NCBI RefSeq assembly: GCF_050948215.1
Contig: NW_027489019.1
Location: 1-64,000, forward strand
Reading direction: 5' to 3'
Length of the DNA: 64,000 nucleotides
Source: Halictus rubicundus
Taxonomy: Eukaryota; Arthropoda; Insecta; Hymenoptera; Halictidae
The notes below the pieces were generated by a model that saw only the letters and a program-made list of their open reading frames with translations, did no database searches and was not told where the DNA came from. How positions within the stretch are numbered: position 1 is the stretch's first letter; each line of letters begins with the position of its first letter. This document shows, in pieces, positions 33,645 through 48,899 of the stretch. The position numbers were made by a program, and so were the translations under genes.

Positions 33645-35382
33645 TGTCACGTTCTCATGCATGTTCGCATGTAACGTGACCGATTTCTGCGTATCTACGC
33701 TAGAAATCGGTGTTCTGACGCTCCTGGCTCACGCGTAACGCGGCATCCCCACCACCGCGCCGTCAATCTAACGGTACTCCGCTCTACGGTAGTGCGTTCT
33801 CTCTCGCACCCGTTACGAGCATAGGCAGGTAGCGCTATCCTTGTCTAGCGCACGGCGAGACGCACCCCTCTCACTCGCACCCGTTACGAGCATAGGCAGG
33901 TAGCTCCGTCCTTGTCTAGCGCACGGCGAGACGCACCGCTCTCACTCGCACCCGTTACGAGTATAGGCAGGTAGCTCTGTCCTTCTCTAACGCACAGGCA
34001 ACCATCGCCGTTCTCTCTCGCACTCGCTACAACCATAGAGCGTAGTGCTATCCTTTTCCAACGCATAGCCGCTAAGAGCATGCGTTCTCTCTCGCACTCG
34101 TTACCTGCATAGGGCGACGTGCCATCCTTTACTATTCTACACGGACAACCGTTACTTTCTCTCTCGCACTCGCTACAACCATAGGGCGTAGTGCTATCCC
34201 TTTTCAACGTATAGCCATTAAAGGCATGCTTTCTCTCTCGCACTCGTAGCAGACATCGGACAGTCCAAAGTCCGTTTTCAGGGAACTTTTCACCCCCGCA
34301 CACAGATGGCTTTTTTACCAGCTCGAGTTTCTCGAAAGAGAAAATGCACAGACCCTTATGTATTTACCCCACCTCCAAAAAAATACCGAAGTTCATCCAC
34401 CACTCACTAGATGACTTCGGACTTCAACCCCGTTTTCCCGCTACTAAAAATGTACGGTACCCCGCATAAAAAGTCTGGAGACATCTTCAGACTTCGGAAA
34501 AAACTTCTACAAGCTCTGCTTTCATAAGTAACTCCCCGGCAATCTATAGCGAACTCTGGTGCGTGTCTCTAGCACATTGCGAGCTACAATTGTCGTCAGC
34601 AACGCAGACGCTCGGTGCGGCTTAGGCTCGCACGGCTGACGCAATACAACCCCTCTCTTACCTGAGAGCAAGGTTCACCGGTGGTTGAAACTCAATGAGT
34701 TTCAACCCTTCCGACATCCAAGGAGGACGACCAGCGACGGCAGAAAGGAGGAAAACTCGGCGAGGAGGACGAAGGCACCAGATCAACCAGCTGAAGAAAC
34801 AGCTTTCCACCGAAGGAAGGAAGGACGGTGACTGGACCAGCGAGCTCACTCCCGCCACAACAAAGGAGCCACTCCCCCTGCCCACCTGGAAACTCTCCCC
34901 CGTAGTTCTCCCTCTGAGAACGCTCCCTAATTTTCTGGCAGCCGACGACGCTGACCCTCGAGTAGTTTATTACAGTAACCTATTGTTCCCCCGAGCCCCA
35001 CAAAAGACCGACGACTGTACATTTATAGAAAGGCTTATTTCACGCCTATAATTATCACTTTCTCTCTCTCTATGCTTATTACTACTTTTCCTCTGTCTCT
35101 GTCTATATATATATTATTATTATTATTATTGTTATTTGTACCTTGTTCTGTAAACATCTTTTCTTTATTATAGAATATATTTTATGTTATTGTTGAACAA
35201 TCACCTTAGAAATCACTCTCGAATCCCCACGTCTTGTAACCATCCCGCCACGTTTTTTGGTCTCCACAGCGATAAACGATACCCCGCACTTTTTGGAACG
35301 GGTTACCGCTCGTCCGTTCCGCATCTATTATACCCTTTTGTTACAAGGCCAATCCCTCGCGGAAAGGCCCTAGCACGTAACA
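33645..35382 (+). repeat. Gypsy-A 3' LTR (1738 bp)
   Basis: Same length and reading as the 5' LTR, ending CTAGCACGTAACA and followed by the target copy GGAA. It carries the second copies of the terminal hairpins, the seven U3 repeats, the TATA-like box and the small reading frame. Confidence 0.96.
34695..35051 (+). CDS. Second copy of the Gypsy-A LTR-encoded protein (118 aa)
   Basis: Copy of the frame at 20286-20642 in the 3' LTR, same translation. If the frame lies within the repeated R region it is present at both ends of the genomic RNA; only the 5' copy would be next to the cap. A transcript started in this LTR would run into the satellite and could still express it. Confidence 0.6.
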   Translation: MSFNPSDIQGGRPATAERRKTRRGGRRHQINQLKKQLSTEGRKDGDWTSELTPATTKEPLPLPTWKLSPVVLPLRTLPNFLAADDADPRVVYYSNLLFPRAPQKTDDCTFIERLISRL

Positions 35383-38300
35383 GGAAACTTTTTCCGTATC
35401 GGTCCTAGCCGATTTTCGACGTGATATCACTGTAATATAGACGGTTTCTAACAATATATATCATAACACCAAACTCGCTACTACTATTATTTACCGAGGT
35501 ATTAGCAAATAATGGACGGATGTACTACTCCGTCGACAAAACTCTGGAAATTTTTCTAAGTCCCACCGCTAAGAGGAAACTTTTTCCGTATCGGTCCTAG
35601 CCGATTTTCGACGTGATATCACTGTAATATAGACGGTTTCTAACAATATATATCATAACACCAAACTCCCTACTACTATGATTTACCGAGTTATTAGCAA
35701 ATAATGGACGGATGTACTACACCGTCGACAAAACTCTGGAAATTTTTCTAAGTCCCACCGCTAAGAGGAAACTTTTTCCGTATCGGTCCTAGCCGATTTT
35801 CGACGTGATATCACTGTAATATAGACGGTTTCTAACAATATATATCATAACACCAAACTCGCTACTACTATTATTTACCGAGGTATTAGCAACTAATGGA
35901 CGGATGTACTACTCTGTCGACAAAACTCTGGAAATTTTTCTAAGTCCCACCGCTAAGAGGAAACTTTTCCGTATCGGTCCTAGACGATTTTCGACGTGAT
36001 ATCACTGTAATATAGGGGGTTTCTAACAATATGTATCATAACACCAAACTCGCTACTACTATTATTTACCGAGTTATTAGCAAATAATGGTCGGATGTAC
36101 TACTCCGTCGACAAAACTCTGGAAATTTTTCTAACTCCCACCGCTAAGAGGAAACTTTTTCCGTATCGGTCCTAGACGATTTTCAACGTGATATCACTGT
36201 AATATAGAGACGGTTTCTAACAATATATATCATAACACCAAACTCGCTACTACTATTATTTACCGAGGTATTAGCAAATAATGGACGGATGTACTACTCC
36301 GTCGACAAAACTCTGGAAATTTTTCTAAGTCCCACCGCTAAGAGGAAACTTTTTCCGTATCGGTCCTAGCCGATTTTCGACGTGATATCACTGTAATATA
36401 GACGGTTTCTAACAATATATATCATAACACCAAACTCCCTACTACTATGATTTACCGAGTTATTAGCAAATAATGGAGACGGATGTACTACACCGTCGAC
36501 AAAACTCTGGAAATTTTTCTAACTCCCACCGCTAAGAGGAAACTTTTTCCGTATCGGTCCTAGCCGATTTTCGACGTGATATCACTGTAATATAGACGGT
36601 TTCTAACAATATATATCATAACACCAAACTCCCTACTACTATTATTTACCGAGTTATTAGCAAATAATGGACGGATGTACTACACCGTCGACAAAACTCT
36701 GGAAATTTTTCTAACTCCCACCGCTAAGAGGAAACTTTTTCCGTATCGGTCCTAGCCGATTTTCGACGTGATATCACTGTAATATAGACGGTTTCTAACA
36801 ATATATATCATAACACCAAACTCGCTACTACTATTATTTACCGAGTTATTAGCAAATAATGGACGGATGTACTACTCCGTCGACAAAACTCTGGGAATTT
36901 TTCTAAGTCCCACCGCTAAGAGGAAACTTTTTCCGTATCGGTCCTAGCCGATTTTCGACGTGATATCACTGTAATATAGACGGTTTCTAACAATATATAT
37001 CATAACACCAAACTCGCTACTACTATTATTTACCGAGGTATTAGCAAATAATGGACGGATGTACTACACCGTCGACAAAACTCTGGAAATTTTTCTAACT
37101 CCCACCGCTAAGAGGAAACTTTTTCCGTATCGGTCCTAGCCGATTTTCGACGTGATATCACTGTAATATAGACGGTTTCTAACAACATATATCATAACAC
37201 CAAACTCGCTACTACTATTATTTACCGAGTTATTAGCAAATAATGGACGGATGTACTACTCCGTCGACAAAACTATGGAAATTTTTCTAAGTCCCACCGC
37301 TAAGAGGAAACTTTTTCCGTATCGGTCCTAGCCGATTTTCGACGTGATATCACTGTAATATAGACGGTTTCTAACAATATATATCATAACACCAAACTCG
37401 CTACTACTATTATTTACCGAGTTATTAGCAAATAATGGACGGATGTACTACACCGTCGACAAAACTCTGGAAATTTTTCTAACTCCCACCGCTAAGAGGA
37501 AACTTTTTCCGTATCGGTCCTAGCCGATTTTCGACGTGATATCACTGTAATATAGACGGTTTCTAACAATATATATCATAACACCAAACTCCCTACTACT
37601 ATTATTTACCGAGTTATTAGCAAATAATGGACGGATGTACTACACCGTCGACAAAACTCTGGAAATTTTTCTAACTCCCACCGCTAAGAGGAAACTTTTT
37701 CCGTATCGGTCCTAGCCGATTTTCGACGTGATATCACTGTAATATAGACGGTTTCTAACAATATATATCATAACACCAAACTCGCTACTACTATTATTTA
37801 CCGAGTTATTAGCAAATAATGGACGGATGTACTACTCCGTCGACAAAACTCTGGGAATTTTTCTAAGTCCCACCGCTAAGAGGAAACTTTTTCCGTATCG
37901 GTCCTAGCCGATTTTCGACGTGATATCACTGTAATATAGACGGTTTCTAACAATATATATCATAACACCAAACTCGCTACTACTATTATTTACCGAGTTA
38001 TTAGCAAATAATGGACAGATGTACTACTCCGTCGACAAAACTCTGGAAATTTTTCTAAGTCACACCGCTAAGAGGAAACTTTTTCCGTATCGGTCCTAGC
38101 CGATTTTCGACGTGATATCACTGTAATATAGACGGTTTCTAACAATATATATCATAACACCGAACTCCCTACTACTATTATTTACCGAGTTATTAGCAAA
38201 TAATGGACGGATGTACTACTCCGTCGACAAAACTCTGGAAATTTTTCTAAGTCCCACCGCTAAGAGGAAACTTTTTCCGTATCGGTCCTAGCCGATTTTC

Positions 38301-41300
38301 GACGTGATATCACTGTAATATAGACGGTTTCTAACAATATATATCATAACACCAAACTCGCTACTACTATTATTTACCGAGTTATTAGCAAATAATGGAC
38401 GGATGTACTACACCGTCGACAAAACTCTGGAAATTTTTCTAACTCCCACCGCTAAGAGGAAACTTTTTCCGTATCGGTCCTAGCCGATTTTCGACGTGAT
38501 ATCACTGTAATATAGACGGTTTCTAACAATATATATCATAACACCAAACTCCCTACTACTATTATTTACCGAGTTATTAGCAAATAATGGACGGATGTAC
38601 TACACCGTCGACAAAACTCTGGAAATTTTTCTAACTCCCACCGCTAAGAGGAAACTTTTTCCGTATCGGTCCTAGCCGATTTTCGACGTGATATCACTGT
38701 AATATAGACGGTTTCTAACAATATATATCATAACACCGAACTCCCTACTACTATTATTTACCGAGTTACTAGCAAATAATGGACGGATGTACTACTCCGT
38801 CGACAAAACTCTGGAAATTTTTCTAAGTCCCACCGCTAAGAGGAAACTTTTTCCGTATCGGTCCTAGCCGATTTTCGACGTGATATCACTGTAATATAGA
38901 CGGTTTCTAACAATATATATCATAACACCAAACTCGCTACTACTATTATTTACCGAGGTATTAGCAAATAATGGACGGATGTACTACTCCGTCGACAAAA
39001 CTCTGGAAATTTTTCTAAGTCCCACCGCTAAGAGGAAACTTTTTCCGTATCGGTCCTAGCCGATTTTCGACGTGATATCACTGTAATATAGACGGTTTCT
39101 AACAATATATATCATAACACCAAACTCCCTACTACTATTATTTACCGAGTTATTAGCAAATAATGGACGGATGTACTACACCGTCGACAAAACTCTGGAA
39201 ATTTTTCTAACTCCCACCGCTAAGAGGAAACTTTTTCCGTATCGGTCCTAGCCGATTTTCGACGTGATATCACTGTAATATAGACGGTTTCTAACAATAT
39301 ATATCATAACACCAAACTCGCTACTACTATTATTTACCGAGGTATTAGCAAATAATGGACAGATGTACTACTCCGTCGACAAAACTCTGGAAATTTTTCT
39401 AAGTCACACCGCTAAGAGGAAACTTTTTCCGTATCGGTCCTAGCCGATTTTCGACGTGATATCACTGTAATATAGACGGTTTCTAACAATATATATCATA
39501 ACACCGAACTCCCTACTACTATTATTTACCGAGTTATTAGCAAATAATGGACGGATGTACTACTCCGTCGACAAAACTCTGGAAATTTTTCTAAGTCCCA
39601 CCGCTAAGAGGAAACTTTTTCCGTATCGGTCCTAGACGATTTTCGACGTGATATCACTGTAATATAGACGGTTTCTAACAATATATATCATAACACCGAA
39701 CTCCCTACTACTATTATTTACCGAGTTATTAGCAAATAATGGACGGATGTACTACTCCGTCGACAAAACTCTGGAAATTTTTCTAAGTCCCACCGCTAAG
39801 AGGAAACTTTTTCCGTATCGGTCCTAGCCGATTTTCGACGTGATATCACTGTAATATAGACGGTTTCTAACAATATATATCATAACACCAAACTCGCTAC
39901 TACTATTATTTACCGAGGTATTAGCAGATAATGGACGGATGTACTACTCCGTCGACAAAACTCTGGAAATTTTTCTAAGTCCCACCGCTAAGAGGAAACT
40001 TTTTCCGTATCGGTCCTAGACGATTTTCGACGTGATATCACTGTAATATAGACGGTTTCTAACAATATATATCATAACACCAAACTCGCTACTACTATTA
40101 TTTACCGAGTTATTAGCAAATAATGGACGGATGTACTACACCGTCGACAAAACTCTGGAAATTTTTCTAACTCCCACCGCTAAGAGGAAACTTTTTCCGT
40201 ATCGGTCCTAGCCGATTTTCGACGTGATATCACTGTAATATAGACGGTTTCTAACAATATATATCATAACACCAAACTCGCTACTACTATTATTTACCGA
40301 GTTATTAGCAAATAATGGACGGATGTACTACACCGTCGACAAAACTCTGGAAATTTTTCTAACTCCCACCGCTAAGAGGAAACTTTTTCCGTATCGGTCC
40401 TAGCCGATTTTCGACGTGATATCACTGTAATATAGACGGTTTCTAACAATATATATCATAACACCAAACTCCCTACTACTATTATTTACCGAGTTATTAG
40501 CAAATAATGGACGGATGTACTACACCGTCGACAAAACTCTGGAAATTTTTCTAACTCCCACCGCTAAGAGGAAACTTTTTCCGTATCGGTCCTAGCCGAT
40601 TTTCGACGTGATATCACTGTAATATAGACGGTTTCTAACAATATATATCATAACACCGAACTCCCTACTACTATTATTTACCGAGTTACTAGCAAATAAT
40701 GGACGGATGTACTACTCCGTCGACAAAACTCTGGAAATTTTTCTAACTCCCACCGCTAAGAGGAAACTTTTTCCGTATCGGTCCTAGCCGATTTTCGACG
40801 TGATATCACTGTAATATAGACGGTTTCTAACAATATATATCATAACACCAAACTCGCTACTACTATTATTTACCGAGGTATTAGCAAATAATGGACGGAT
40901 GTACTACTCCGTCGACAAAACTCTGGAAATTTTTCTAAGTCCCACCGCTAAGAGGAAACTTTTTCCGTATCGGTCCTAGCCGATTTTCGACGTGATATCA
41001 CTGTAATATAGACGGTTTCTAACAATATATATCATAACACCAAACTCCCTACTACTATTATTTACCGAGTTATTAGCAAATAATGGACGGATGTACTACA
41101 CCGTCGACAAAACTCTGGAAATTTTTCTAACTCCCACCGCTAAGAGGAAACTTTTTCCGTATCGGTCCTAGCCGATTTTCGACGTGATATCACTGTAATA
41201 TAGACGGTTTCTAACAATATATATCATAACACCAAACTCGCTACTACTATTATTTACCGAGGTATTAGCAAATAATGGACAGATGTACTACTCCGTCGAC

Positions 41301-44300
41301 AAAACTCTGGAAATTTTTCTAAGTCACACCGCTAAGAGGAAACTTTTTCCGTATCGGTCCTAGCCGATTTTCGACGTGATATCACTGTAATATAGACGGT
41401 TTCTAACAATATATATCATAACACCGAACTCCCTACTACTATTATTTACCGAGTTATTAGCAAATAATGGACGGATGTACTACTCCGTCGACAAAACTCT
41501 GGAAATTTTTCTAAGTCCCACCGCTAAGAGGAAACTTTTTCCGTATCGGTCCTAGCCGATTTTCGACGTGATATCACTGTAATATAGACGGTTTCTAACA
41601 ATATATATCATAACACCAAACTCGCTACTACTATTATTTACCGAGGTATTAGCAGATAATGGACGGATGTACTACTCCGTCGACAAAACTCTGGAAATTT
41701 TTCTAAGTCCCACCGCTAAGAGGAAACTTTTTCCGTATCGGTCCTAGACGATTTTCGACGTGATATCACTGTAATATAGACGGTTTCTAACAATATATAT
41801 CATAACACCGAACTCCCTACTACTATTATTTACCGAGTTATTAGCAAATAATGGACGGATGTACTACTCCGTCGACAAAACTCTGGAAATTTTTCTAAGT
41901 CCCACCGCTAAGAGGAAACTTTTTCCGTATCGGTCCTAGCCGATTTTCGACGTGATATCACTGTAATATAGACGGTTTCTAACAATATATATCATAACAC
42001 CAAACTCGCTACTACTATTATTTACCGAGGTATTAGCAGATAATGGACGGATGTACTACTCCGTCGACAAAACTCTGGAAATTTTTCTAAGTCCCACCGC
42101 TAAGAGGAAACTTTTTCCGTATCGGTCCTAGACGATTTTCGACGTGATATCACTGTAATATAGACGGTTTCTAACAATATATATCATAACACCAAACTCG
42201 CTACTACTATTATTTACCGAGTTATTAGCAAATAATGGACGGATGTACTACACCGTCGACAAAAATCTGGAAATTTTTCTAACTCCCACCGCTAAGAGGA
42301 AACTTTTTCCGTATCGGTCCTAGCCGATTTTCGACGTGATATCACTGTAATATAGACGGTTTCTAACAATATATATCATAACACCAAACTCGCTACTACT
42401 ATTATTTACCGAGTTATTAGCAAATAATGGACGGATGTACTACACCGTCGACAAAACTCTGGAAATTTTTCTAACTCCCACCGCTAAGAGAAAACTTTTT
42501 CCGTATCGGTCCTAGCCGATTTTCGACGTGATATCACTGTAATATAGACGGTTTCTAACAATATATATCATAACACCAAACTCCCTACTACTATTATTTA
42601 CCGAGTTATTAGCAAATAATGGACGGATGTACTACACCGTCGACAAAACTCTGGAAATTTTTCTAACTCCCACCGCTAAGAGGAAACTTTTTCCGTATCG
42701 GTCCTAGCCGATTTTCGACGTGATATCACTGTAATATAGACGGTTTCTAACAATATATATCATAACACCGAACTCCCTACTACTATTATTTACCGAGTTA
42801 CTAGCAAATAATGGACGGATGTACTACTCCGTCGACAAAACTCTGGAAATTTTTCTAAGTCCCACCGCTAAGAGGAAACTTTTTCCGTATCGGTCCTAGC
42901 CGATTTTCGACGTGATATCACTGTAATATAGACGGTTTCTAACAATATATATCATAACACCAAACTCCCTACTACTATTATTTACCGAGTTATTAGCAAA
43001 TAATGGACGGATGTACTACACCGTCGACAAAACTCTGGAAATATTTCTAACTCCCACCGCTAAGAGGAAACTTTTTCCGTATCGGTCCTAGCCGATTTTC
43101 GACGTGATATCACTGTAATATAGACGGTTTCTAACAATATATATCATAACACCAAACTCGCTACTACTATTATTTACCGAGGTATTAGCAAATAATGGAC
43201 AGATGTACTACTCCGTCGACAAAACTCTGGAAATTTTTCTAAGTCCCACCGCTAAGAGGAAACTTTTTCCGTATCGGTCCTAGCCGATTTTCGACGTGAT
43301 ATCACTGTAATATAGACGGTTTCTAACAATATATATCATAACACCAAACTCCCTACTACTATTATTTACCGAGTTATTAGCAAATAATGGACGGATGTAC
43401 TACACCGTCGACAAAACTCTGGAAATTTTTCTAACTCCCACCGCTAAGAGGAAACTTTTTCCGTATCGGTCCTAGCCGATTTTCGACGTGATATCACTGT
43501 AATATAGACGGTTTCTAACAATATATATCATAACACCAAACTCGCTACTACTATTATTTACCGAGGTATTAGCAAATAATGGACGGATGTACTACTCCGT
43601 CGACAAAACTCTGGAAATTTTTCTAAGTCCCACCGCTAAGAGGAAACTTTTTCCGTATCGGTCCTAGACGATTTTCGACGTGATATCACTGTAATATAGA
43701 CGGTTTCTAACAATATATATCATAACACCAAACTCGCTACTACTATTATTTACCGAGTTATTAGCAAATAATGGACGGATGTACTACACCGTCGACAAAA
43801 CTCTGGAAATTTTTCTAACTCCCACCGCTAAGAGGAAACTTTTTCCGTATCGGTCCTAGCCGATTTTCGACGTGATATCACTGTAATATAGACGGTTTCT
43901 AACAATATATATCATAACACCAAACTCGCTACTACTATTATTTACCGAGTTATTAGCAAATAATGGACGGATGTACTACACCGTCGACAAAACTCTGGAA
44001 ATTTTTCTAACTCCCACCGCTAAGAGGAAACTTTTTCCGTATCGGTCCTAGCCGATTTTCGACGTGATATCACTGTAATATAGACGGTTTCTAACAATAT
44101 ATATCATAACACCAAACTCGCTACTACTATTATTTACCGAGGTATTAGCAAATAATGGACGGATGTACTACTCCGTCGACAAAACTCTGGAAATTTTTCT
44201 AAGTCCCACCGCTAAGAGGAAACTTTTTCCGTATCGGTCCTAGCCGATTTTCGACGTGATATCACTGTAATATAGACGGTTTCTAACAATATATATCATA

Positions 44301-47300
44301 ACACCAAACTCCCTACTACTATTATTTACCGAGTTATTAGCAAATAATGGACGGATGTACTACACCGTCGACAAAACTCTGGAAATATTTCTAACTCCCA
44401 CCGCTAAGAGGAAACTTTTTCCGTATCGGTCCTAGCCGATTTTCGACGTGATATCACTGTAATATAGACGGTTTCTAACAATATATATCATAACACCAAA
44501 CTCGCTACTACTATTATTTACCGAGTTATTAGCAAATAATGGACGGATGTACTACACCGTCGACAAAACTCTGGAAATTTTTCTAACTCCCACCGCTAAG
44601 AGGAAACTTTTTCCGTATCGGTCCTAGCCGATTTTCGACGTGATATCACTGTAATATAGACGGTTTCTAACAATATATATCATAACACCAAACTCCCTAC
44701 TACTATTATTTACCGAGTTATTAGCAAATAATGGACGGATGTACTACACCGTCGACAAAACTCTGGAAATTTTTCTAACTCCCACCGCTAAGAGGAAACT
44801 TTTTCCGTATCGGTCCTAGCCGATTTTCGACGTGATATCACTGTAATATAGACGGTTTCTAACAATATATATCATAACACCGAACTCCCTACTACTATTA
44901 TTTACCGAGTTACTAGCAAATAATGGACGGATGTACTACTCCGTCGACAAAACTCTGGAAATTTTTCTAAGTCCCACCGCTAAGAGGAAACTTTTTCCGT
45001 ATCGGTCCTAGCCGATTTTCGACGTGATATCACTGTAATATAGACGGTTTCTAACAATATATATCATAACACCAAACTCGCTACTACTATTATTTACCGA
45101 GGTATTAGCAAATAATGGACGGATGTACTACTCCGTCGACAAAACTCTGGAAATTTTTCTAACTCCCACCGCTAAGAGGAAACTTTTTCCGTATCGGTCC
45201 TAGCCGATTTTCGACGTGATATCACTGTAATATAGACGGTTTCTAACAATATATATCGTAACACCAAACTCCCTACTACTATTATTTACCGAGTTATTAG
45301 CAAATAATGGACGGATGTACTACACCGTCGACAAAACTCTGGAAATTTTTCTAACTCCCACCGCTAAGAGGAAACTTTTTCCGTATCGGTCCTAGCCGAT
45401 TTTCGACGTGATATCACTGTAATATAGACGGTTTCTAACAATATATATCATAACACCAAACTCCCTACTACTATTATTTACCGAGTTATTAGCAAATAAT
45501 GGACGGATGTACTACACCGTCGACAAAACTCTGGAAATTTTTCTAACTCCCACCGCTAAGAGGAAACTTTTTCCGTATCGGTCCTAGCCGATTTTCGACG
45601 TGATATCACTGTAATATAGACGGTTTCTAACAATATATATCATAACACCGAACTCCCTACTACTATTATTTACCGAGTTACTAGCAAATAATGGACGGAT
45701 GTACTACTCCGTCGACAAAACTCTGGAAATTTTTCTAAGTCCCACCGCTAAGAGGAAACTTTTTCCGTATCGGTCCTAGCCGATTTTCGACGTGATATCA
45801 CTGTAATATAGACGGTTTCTAACAATATATATCATAACACCAAACTCGCTACTACTATTATTTACCGAGGTATTAGCAAATAATGGACGGATGTACTACT
45901 CCGTCGACAAAACTCTGGAAATTTTTCTAAGTCCCACCGCTAAGAGGAAACTTTTTCCGTATCGGTCCTAGCCGATTTTCGACGTGATATCACTGTAATA
46001 TAGACGGTTTCTAACAATATATATCATAACACCAAACTCCCTACTACTATTATTTACCGAGTTATTAGCAAATAATGGACGGATGTACTACACCGTCGAC
46101 AAAACTCTGGAAATTTTTCTAACTCCCACCGCTAAGAGGAAACTTTTTCCGTATCGGTCCTAGCCGATTGTCGACGTGATATCACTGTAATATAGACGGT
46201 TTCTAACAATATATATCATAACACCAAACTCGCTACTACTATTATTTACCGAGGTATTAGCAAATAATGGACAGATGTACTACTCCGTCGACAAAACTCT
46301 GGAAATTTTTCTAAGTCCCACCGCTAAGAGGAAACTTTTTCCGTATCGGTCCTAGCCGATTTTCGACGTGATATCACTGTAATATAGACGGTTTCTAACA
46401 ATATATATCATAACACCAAACTCCCTACTACTATTATTTACCGAGTTATTAGCAAATAATGGACGGATGTACTACACCGTCGACAAAACTCTGGAAATTT
46501 TTCTAACTCCCACCGCTAAGAGGAAACTTTTTCCGTATCGGTCCTAGCCGATTTTCGACGTGATATCACTGTAATATAGACGGTTTCTAACAATATATAT
46601 CATAACACCAAACTCGCTACTACTATTGTTTACCGAGTTATTAGCAAATAATGGACGGATGTACTACTCCGTCGACGAAACTCTGGGAATTTTTCTAAAT
46701 CCCACCGCTAAGAGGAAACTTTTTCCGTATCGGTCCTAGACGATTTTCGACGTGATATCACTGTAATATAGACGGTTTCTAACAATATATATCATAACAC
46801 CAAACTCGCTACTACTATTATTTACCGAGTTATTAGCAAATAATGGACGGATGTACTACACCGTCGACAAAACTCTGGAAATTTTTCTAACTCCCACCGC
46901 TAAGAGGAAACTTTTTCCGTATCGGTCCTAGACGATTTTCGACGTGATATCACTGTAATATAGACGGTTTCTAACAATATATATCATAACACCAAACTCG
47001 CTACTACTATTATTTACCGAGGTATTAGCAAATAATGGACGGATGTACTACTCCGTCGACAAAACTCTGGAAATTTTTCTAAGTCCCACCGCAAAGAGGA
47101 AACTTTTTCCGTATCGGTCCTAGCCGATTTTCGACGTGATATCACTGTAATATAGACGGTTTCTAACAATATATATCATAACACCAAACTCGCTACTACT
47201 ATTATTTACCGAGGTATTAGCAAATAATGGACGGATGTACTACACCGTCGACAAAACTCTGGAAATTTTTCTAACTCCCACCGCTAAGAGGAAACTTTTT

Positions 47301-48444
47301 CCGTATCGGTCCTAGCCGATTTTCGACGTGATATCACTGTACTATAGACGGTTTCTAACAATATATATCATAACACCAAACTCCCTACTACTATTATTTA
47401 CCGAGTTATTAGCAAATAATGGACGGATGTACTACACCGTCGACAAAACTCTGGAAATTTTTCTAACTCCCACCGCTAAGAGGACACTTTTTCCGTATCG
47501 GTCCTAGACGATTTTCGACGTGATATCACTGTAATATAGACGGTTTCTAACAATATATATCATAACACCAAACTCGCTACTACTATTATTTACCGAGGTA
47601 TTAGCAAATAATGGACGGATGTACTACTCCGTCGACAAAACTCTGGAAATTTTTCTAAGTCCCACCGCTAAGAGGAAACTTTTTCCGTATCGGTCCTAGC
47701 CGATTTTCGACGTGATATCACTGTAATATAGACGGTTTCTAACAATATATATCATAACACCAAACTCGCTACTACTATTATTTACCGAGGTATTAGCAAA
47801 TAATGGACGGATGTACTACACCGTCGACAAAACTCTGGAAATTTTTCTAACTCCCACCGCTAAGAGGAAACTTTTTCCGTATCGGTCCTAGCCGATTTTC
47901 GACGTGATATCACTGTAATATAGAAGGTTTCTAACAATATATATCATAACACCAAACTCCCTACTACTATTATTTACCGAGTTATTAGCAAATAATGGAC
48001 GGATGTACTACACCGTCGACAAAACTCTGGAAATTTTTCTAACTCCCACCGCTAAGAGGAAACGTTTTCCGTATAGGTCCTAGCCGATTTTCGACGTGAT
48101 ATCACTGTAATATAGACGGTTTCTAACAATATATATCATAACACCAAACTCGCTACTACTATTATTTACCGAGGTATTAGCAAATAATGGACGGATGTAC
48201 TACTCCGTCGACAAAACTCTGGAAATTTTTCTAAGTCCCACCGCTAAGAGGAAACTTTTTCCGTATCGGTCCTAGCCGATTTTCGACGTGATATCACTGT
48301 AATATAGACGGTTTCTAACAATATATATCATAACACCAAACTCGCTACTACTATTATTTACCGAGGTATTAGCAAATAATGGACGGATGTACTACTCCGT
48401 CGACAAAACTCTGGAAATTTTTCTAAGTCCCACCGCTAAGAGGA
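35383..48444. repeat. 192-bp satellite array, block 2 (68 monomers)
   Basis: Continuation of the same array in the same orientation. Its first 1.1 kb matches the variants at about 17.5-18.6 kb (AACTAATGG at 18011 and 35891; GTCGGATG; TTCAACGTG), as expected if Gypsy-A cut a higher-order repeat. Further right, two linked monomer classes tend to alternate: CTCGCTAC with GAGGTATT, ACTCCG and AAGTCCC, and CTCCCTAC with GAGTTATT, ACACCG and AACTCCC. Some monomers carry ACACCGAACTCC or GAGTTACTAG. No genes are seen. It ends at 48444 with the target site of Gypsy-B. Confidence 0.98.
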
Positions 48445-48899
48445 TGTCACGTTCCCGTGCATTTCATGCAGGAAACGCAACGAGTCGCCGCAAGCCGCAC
48501 AGAAACCGCACTTCCGACGCTCCTGCCTGACGCTGAACGCGGCTAACCCCCACCACTCGCATGCCGCTGACCCCAATAGCTCTGTCTCTCTCGCACCAAC
48601 ATATAGTACCTCTCTCTCGCACGCGCAGAGTCTGCCATAGTAACTCCGTCTCACTCGCACCCATGATCAGCATAGGACCGCGTTCTCACTCGCACACGCG
48701 GCTATCGCTTTCTCTCTCGCACCCGCAGCTACAACCGGTTTGCGTCCCCCTCACAAGAGCGTTCCTGCCACGCGTCATTCACACAGGAACGATCCCGTTA
48801 CTATTTTCATTCATAAAGCTTTCACGTACGTCTCTCTCGCGCCCGTGAAGCTTGCGACGCGCTCTCACTCGTATGTCACGCGCAACCTAGAGTCCCGCG

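Larger units (their letters stand above)
19236..35382 (+). mobile_element. Gypsy-A: full-length Ty3/Gypsy LTR retrotransposon, split by a BEL element
   Basis: Element with two 1738-bp LTRs that read as identical, TG...CA termini and a 4-bp target duplication GGAA (19232-19235 and 35383-35386) in the satellite monomer. Order: LTR, primer-binding site, gag, pol (protease, RT, RNase H, acidic linker, integrase), hairpin, polypurine tract, LTR. Integrase after RNase H places it in Ty3/Gypsy; there is no env. Total length is 16147 bp, of which 6646 bp are the nested BEL element plus its target duplication, leaving about 9.5 kb. Identical LTRs imply a very recent insertion. Internal coding is intact apart from the BEL insertion. 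Confidence 0.97.

Noticed and set aside
48436..48673. Minus-strand frames at the Gypsy-B LTR start (copies at 56000-56270)
   Set aside because: Antisense of the CTCTCTCGCAC motif cluster; rich in repeated RE residues from GAGA-type DNA and not shared with Gypsy-A.
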